NCBI RefSeq assembly: GCF_000762875.2
Contig: NZ_JRMP02000004.1
Coordinates: forward strand, 62,001-126,000
Source: Helicobacter saguini
GTDB lineage: Bacteria > Campylobacterota > Campylobacteria > Campylobacterales > Helicobacteraceae
DNA: 64,000 bases
Direction: 5' to 3'
Part shown: one piece after another, positions 60,216 to 64,000 of the stretch
How the letters are laid out: each line of letters begins with the position of its first letter
How positions within the stretch are numbered: position 1 is the first letter of the stretch
Translations under genes and position numbers: made by a program
The notes under the pieces: model-generated
What the model saw: the letters and a program-made list of their open reading frames with translations, nothing else
The model's database searches: none
Told to the model about the DNA's origin: nothing

Positions 60216-62832
60216 AATCCATATTTAGGCTTAGCCAGTAGCGGCGACCTTCTTGCATTTGGATGTAGCGATTATGCACGTTAAATCTACCATTGCTATT
60301 TGTAAATTCTGCTAAGTCCATAAAGTCTTTATTTAGAACGTTATAAATTGCAAAATTTAGCTTTAAATTATCAGTGATTTTATAAGTCGCGCCCACGTGC
60401 ATAAGACCATAAGGTTTATAGAATCTCCATGGGTCATCGCTTAGCTTTGCCCTTTCGCCTTGATATTCACCACGCACATATACATATAGGCTTTTGTATG
60501 TATAGCCAAGTTTGGCGTTAAATCTATGATTTGCAGTGCCTTCAATCATACGCCCTTTATTTGTCCCTGTAAGATATTGACTATCCATATACGTGTAGGC
60601 AAAATCAAGGCTAAAACCATAAAGTGGCTTCATACTAATATAAGTTTCCACGCCTTGATAGTAGCTTTTATCCACATTTTCAGGCAAGTAGCATCCAAGC
60701 CTAAAACCTTCTCCGGTATATCCACGACAAATAGCGATATTTGCGGCATTGTTTGTGTTTCTAGCTAATCTTGTAAGGGCGATTTTATCCCAAAATAGCG
60801 AGTAAAAGTAAGTAGCCCCCGCTTCGAAATAATCATTATCGGTTATTACGCTAAATTCAGCATTTAAACTTGTTTCAGGTTTTAAGTCAGGGTTTCCAAA
60901 ATAGCCGCCACTTCCACCAGAATTTGACCCAAAGACTCCACTTACCATTTGATTTAAATATGGTGCTTTATATCCCATACTTACACCACCTTTTAGTATT
61001 AGCCAGTCAGGTATTGCTTCATAGACTAAGTAGCCTTTTGGTGAAGTGTTGAATCCAAAACGAGAGTTATAATCTTCCCTTACACCAAGTGTTAAACGCA
61101 AGTTATCTAAGATTTCCCACTCATCCTCTAAATATAACGCAAATGTATGATATGAATCATGCTTAATAGTAGTAAGCAAATCTTGCATATAAATATACCA
61201 GTATTGCGCACCGATTGTAAGAGAATTATTAAAAGGTAAATCTACAAATGCTCTAGATTCTACAATTACATCTTTGCCTTGAATGTCCCTATTTATTGTT
61301 GGAGTCGTGTAAGCGCCAGTCATACGACCATCATTAAAGCTTTGGATAAATTGTATCGAGTTATCAATGCTCCAAGAACCATAATCACCACGATGTGATA
61401 GCAAGTAGTTATTATTAAACACTTTATATACAGGTGCAGTAATGCTATATGGACCTATTGCCTCATTTGGATTGTCATAATATTGCGAGCCAAATTGCGC
61501 GTCAAAATATAGATTATTTTGCTCATTTGGATTCCATAGAATCCGTCCGCCGATGTCATAAATATGTGCAGTTTTACGCTCATGCTCCCAAGTAGTAAAA
61601 CACCCAGAGTGATTAGTCGTGCTGCAATTATTAATATTTTGCGAAGTTTGCTTATAATCATCAGGCATATTTTGCTTTACACCATTCATATCTGTGTAAG
61701 TAAAACGCAAGTTTGAAGGCGCTCTATAATAATACCTACCGCGAAGTTGCACTCCCAAAGTATCCTTTATAATAGGAATGGTCGTAAAAAGATTCACTAT
61801 ATAGCTATCGCCAAACTGCCGATTTTCATTCAAAACAGATTCTACACTCGCACTTATACCAAATTTATCAATTTTCTTTTTAGTAATAATATTTACCACG
61901 CCACCAATCGCGTCACTACCATAAAGTGTGCTCATAGGACCGCGTATCACTTCAATTCGCTCAATTGCAGATAGCGGCGGCATAAAGCTAGTATTAGCCT
62001 GTGTCCAGCCGCTATTATCCGCAGTATTGACATCCGCGCCACTTGTTTGCCTTTTGCCATCAATTAGAATTAGCGTATATTTCCCCTCTAAACCGCGAAT
62101 GTTGATATTTAGCCCACCAGTCTTTCCTTGCTTATCCCCTTGCAAATCGATACCGGGAATATCTACTAAGGCTTCGGCTAAGTCGCGGTGTGGGCGATTT
62201 TCTAGCTCTTCGCCTGTAATCACCGTGATACTAGCAGGAGCATCTTTAAGTAGCTGCTCAGTTCCCTTAGCGGTAACGGCTACTTTTTCAAGATTGTAGG
62301 TTTTTATATTGCTTGTGTTTATTGTGTCATTGCTCTGCGTTGTTTCATTGTTAGATTCTGTGTTAGTGTTATTTGCGTTAGAATCTTCGTTATCTGCATT
62401 ATCCGCAAGTAGTAAAATCTTAGAATCTTGTTTGTTATTTAAGCTTAAGATTATAGAATCTTGCGGGTTAGATTCTATATTTGTTGCGTCATTGCGAGTG
62501 TTAGCGAAGCAATCCACACCTTGACAATTTTTAGAATCTTCTTTTTCATTCAAGGCTAAATTTATAGAATCTTTGTTTTTAGATTCTATATTTGTGTAAA
62601 TTTGTTTAGAATCTCGCAAGTTAAATTCTATGTTTTTATCATTCAAAGCCAACATTAAGTTTTTAGAATTGATATTATTTTGGGAATCTAGACTGCTAGA
62701 CTCCCTAGCTGCTTTGGGGATAGGCTTACCCCCCCCCCCCCCGTTTGTAAGAGTGTTTGCAAACACAGGAGTAACATTCAAAATACTAGCCACACTAAAA
62801 GAAACAAAAAGCCCAAAACTACTAAATTTCAT
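60211..62832 (-). CDS. TonB-dependent outer-membrane receptor, phase-variable by G14, ON
   Basis: This is an 873-residue precursor. The signal peptide MKFSSFGLFVSFSVASILNV ends VFA (residue 25). Five residues later the G14 tract encodes NGGGGGK. A 140-residue linker of octamers and a cross-phylum repeat follows, then the TonB box (YNLEKVAVTAKGTEQ, near 180) and the plug ([77 protein letters not shown]). The barrel ends YWLSLNMDF. It is a close paralogue of the 57652 receptor, sharing almost the entire plug and the barrel end, and probably imports an iron chelate or haem. The frame is open, so it is ON. Confidence 0.92.
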   Translation of the reverse strand: MKFSSFGLFVSFSVASILNVTPVFANTLTNGGGGGKPIPKAARESSSLDSQNNINSKNLMLALNDKNIEFNLRDSKQIYTNIESKNKDSINLALNEKEDSKNCQGVDCFANTRNDATNIESNPQDSIILSLNNKQDSKILLLADNADNEDSNANNTNTESNNETTQSNDTINTSNIKTYNLEKVAVTAKGTEQLLKDAPASITVITGEELENRPHRDLAEALVDIPGIDLQGDKQGKTGGLNINIRGLEGKYTLILIDGKRQTSGADVNTADNSGWTQANTSFMPPLSAIERIEVIRGPMSTLYGSDAIGGVVNIITKKKIDKFGISASVESVLNENRQFGDSYIVNLFTTIPIIKDTLGVQLRGRYYYRAPSNLRFTYTDMNGVKQNMPDDYKQTSQNINNCSTTNHSGCFTTWEHERKTAHIYDIGGRILWNPNEQNNLYFDAQFGSQYYDNPNEAIGPYSITAPVYKVFNNNYLLSHRGDYGSWSIDNSIQFIQSFNDGRMTGAYTTPTINRDIQGKDVIVESRAFVDLPFNNSLTIGAQYWYIYMQDLLTTIKHDSYHTFALYLEDEWEILDNLRLTLGVREDYNSRFGFNTSPKGYLVYEAIPDWLILKGGVSMGYKAPYLNQMVSGVFGSNSGGSGGYFGNPDLKPETSLNAEFSVITDNDYFEAGATYFYSLFWDKIALTRLARNTNNAANIAICRGYTGEGFRLGCYLPENVDKSYYQGVETYISMKPLYGFSLDFAYTYMDSQYLTGTNKGRMIEGTANHRFNAKLGYTYKSLYVYVRGEYQGERAKLSDDPWRFYKPYGLMHVGATYKITDNLKLNFAIYNVLNKDFMDLAEFTNSNGRFNVHNRYIQMQEGRRYWLSLNMDF
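62488..62516. repeat. Cross-phylum palindromic repeat in a TonB receptor gene
   Basis: GTCATTGCGAGTGTTAGC followed by GAAGCAATCCA is a version of the widely distributed GTCATTGCGAG...GAAGCAATC repeat. On the coding strand it is read as GVDCFANTRNDAT in the linker between the signal peptide and TonB box. It differs in the loop from the copy in ccoI. Confidence 0.75.
62729..62742. repeat. Poly-C14 (G14 coding) phase-variation tract in a TonB receptor gene
   Basis: Fourteen C bases are read as codons GGG x4 and GGT after Asn30. This length keeps the frame open. Loss or gain of one base would truncate the protein shortly after its signal peptide. Confidence 0.88.
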
Positions 62833-62850
62833 AACTATCTCCTTATATAA

Positions 62851-62856
62851 ATTATA
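62851..62856 (-). promoter_or_regulatory. Candidate -10 element of the 60211-62832 receptor
   Basis: TATAAT on the minus strand lies 19 bases before the receptor ATG and is formed by an octamer extension (TAGATTCTATAATT). AAGGAG follows it, leaving a very short leader. No good -35 hexamer is present at the standard distance. Confidence 0.45.
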
Positions 62857-62879
62857 GAATCTAGACTTTATTATTTAAT

Positions 62880-63251
62880 ATCACAAAATAAGAACAGACT
62901 TTATAAGATATTAAATTCTAAGAATCTAAATCATTTATAAATTTTTGTAGAATTATAAATATTTTTTCACACAAACACAAGAAAATTTCAAAAAAATGTA
63001 AAATTTTTATCAACAAGATTACAAAAAGTAACATTAATATAATCTAAATTCTAATTTTTAGTTCATACCTAGAATATTATTATCTTAAGATTTTTTAGTA
63101 TTAGTTTGTAATATTTGATATAATTTTCAGTTAAGATTTTTTGCTAAATAAAGTAAAATGCAAAAAATATTTTTATCATAAGCTTGTTAAATATCATTCT
63201 AGTATATTTAGCTATTGATATAAAATTTAACACTTCCACAAAAGGACATAT
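62880..63251. other. AT-rich divergent spacer
   Basis: I see no gene here. The 370 bases are strongly A/T-rich with long A and T runs, almost free of octamers after 62950, which sets it apart from other spacers. It should hold promoters of the receptor and of the RavA-like gene. AAAGGACATAT precedes the latter's ATG. Confidence 0.45.
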
Positions 63252-64000
63252 ATGCAAAATCTTACAACAACTTATAAAAACAGGATAAAAAAACTACAAA
63301 AGATTCTAAGTGATGATTTGCTTGAGAAAGATACTGCGATTAGTCTTAGTTTGCTTTGCTTGCTGGCTGGGAAAAGTATTTTTCTTTTTGGACCGCCTGG
63401 GACGGCAAAAAGCCTTGTGGCTAGGCGAGTGTCAAGCGCGTTTAAAAGTAATAAATTTTTTGATTATTTAATGAATCGCTTTAGCACACCTGAGGAAATC
63501 TTTGGTCCTTTGAGTTTGGAGAACCTTAGAAAAGATAAGCTAGTGCGTAATACTGAAGGGTTTCTGCCGAGCGCTGATTTTGCGTTTTTAGATGAGATTT
63601 GGAAAAGTTCTCCTGCGATTTTAAACGCACTCCTTGCCATTATTAATGAGAAAAAGTTTCGTAATATCCTTGCTAGTGATAGTGAGCTTAATTCGCAAAA
63701 TAAAACTCAAAATGAGCTTGATAAAGTCCCGCTAAAAGGCTTAATTGCCGCAAGTAACGAGCTACCCGCTAAAGGGCAAAGTTTAGAGGCACTCTATGAT
63801 AGATTTATCATTCGCCTTGTTGTGCCACGCATAGAATCTAAAAATAACTTTGAAAAGCTCCTAAACACACGCAATGTGCGAGATTTCATTGAGATTGATG
63901 AAAGCCTAAAATTTAGCAATGATGAGCTAGATTCTATAAAAAAGGCGGCAAATAATGTTGAAATTAGCAAGGAAGCGATGAATGTGCTAAAGCGATTTAA
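63252..64000 (+). CDS. ravA: RavA-like MoxR AAA+ ATPase, 5' part
   Basis: The gene is cut by the window edge after 249 codons. The AAA+ core is complete: Walker A FLFGPPGTAKSLVARRV near residue 45, FDYLMNRFSTPEEIFGPLS, Walker B ADFAFLDEIWKSSPAILNALLAIINEKKFRN, sensor LIAASNELPAKGQSLEALYDRFIIRL. These are MoxR-family features, and the FDYLxxRFSTPEE(I/L)FGP wording is that of RavA, which pairs with ViaA in respiratory-complex and stress functions. A short octamer loop (ILASDSELNSQNKTQNE) sits after Walker B. Whether viaA follows lies outside the window. Confidence 0.85.
   Translation, partial: MQNLTTTYKNRIKKLQKILSDDLLEKDTAISLSLLCLLAGKSIFLFGPPGTAKSLVARRVSSAFKSNKFFDYLMNRFSTPEEIFGPLSLENLRKDKLVRNTEGFLPSADFAFLDEIWKSSPAILNALLAIINEKKFRNILASDSELNSQNKTQNELDKVPLKGLIAASNELPAKGQSLEALYDRFIIRLVVPRIESKNNFEKLLNTRNVRDFIEIDESLKFSNDELDSIKKAANNVEISKEAMNVLKRF

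Overview
The window looks like chromosomal DNA from an enterohepatic-type Helicobacter or a close relative. This rests on the low G+C content, the Hcp/Sel1-type cysteine-rich protein, the FlgH and glutamine synthetase types, the CcoI-like copper ATPase, the HrgA-like locus and the poly-G phase-variation tracts. No database search was possible. Nearly every gene and spacer carries an octamer, AGATTCTA or its complement TAGAATCT. Inside genes it reads as DSK, DSI, ESK, ESN, LDS or IES and builds Asp/Ser/Lys/Asn-rich inserts in otherwise ordinary enzymes. In spacers it often appears as the full palindrome TAGAATCTAGATTCTA.

Layout. 1-3.2 kb: an AAA+ ATPase and hemW. 3.6-11.9 kb is accessory: two copies of a BECR-like nuclease gene (one frameshifted), a decayed TonB receptor with a (TA)10 tract at its start, an ankyrin protein, a large BspA-type lipoprotein, Sel1 and papain-like secreted proteins, a broken lipoprotein gene and a membrane protein with a partial duplicate. 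11.9-28.2 kb is mostly core: ccoI, ppk, a small lipoprotein, miaA, flgD, a YhcC-type radical SAM gene, truA, hom and an M23 peptidase. 28.5-31.3 kb is a cassette: a sigma-70 promoter with an A13 spacer, a leader made of about 8.5 tandem 35-47 bp hairpin units, a frameshifted HARE-HTH/HrgA-like gene, an N-terminal-nucleophile amidotransferase and a secreted protein. 31.8-55 kb is core again (amt, psd, bioD, a LapB-like TPR gene, yaaA, cutA, tRNA-Ala, a SurA-like chaperone, flgJ-like, flgH, yqeY, glnA, topA), interrupted by two methyltransferase genes switched off by poly-C/poly-G tracts. 55-63 kb holds a decayed BspA gene and three TonB receptor loci: one decayed, one with a (CT)10 tract in its signal peptide, one with a G14 tract just after it. 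The right edge cuts a RavA-like MoxR ATPase.

Two themes stand out. First, phase variation: six simple-sequence tracts sit where a change of one or a few units would switch a surface receptor, a methyltransferase or a promoter. Second, palindromic elements: besides the octamer there are long-stem elements (24-27 bp stems with 1-2 mismatches around a 35-41 nt C-rich loop). Three of the four clear copies lie in frame inside coding sequence, two of them back to back in the P-domain of the copper ATPase. The stems differ between copies while the loops are conserved in two types. This resembles the Rickettsia palindromic elements in behaviour and is the best candidate for an undescribed system here.

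Flagellar genes flgD, flgJ-like and flgH are dispersed, but each has a well-spaced GG-N10-GC sigma-54 promoter upstream, which ties them into one regulon and fixes the flgD start.
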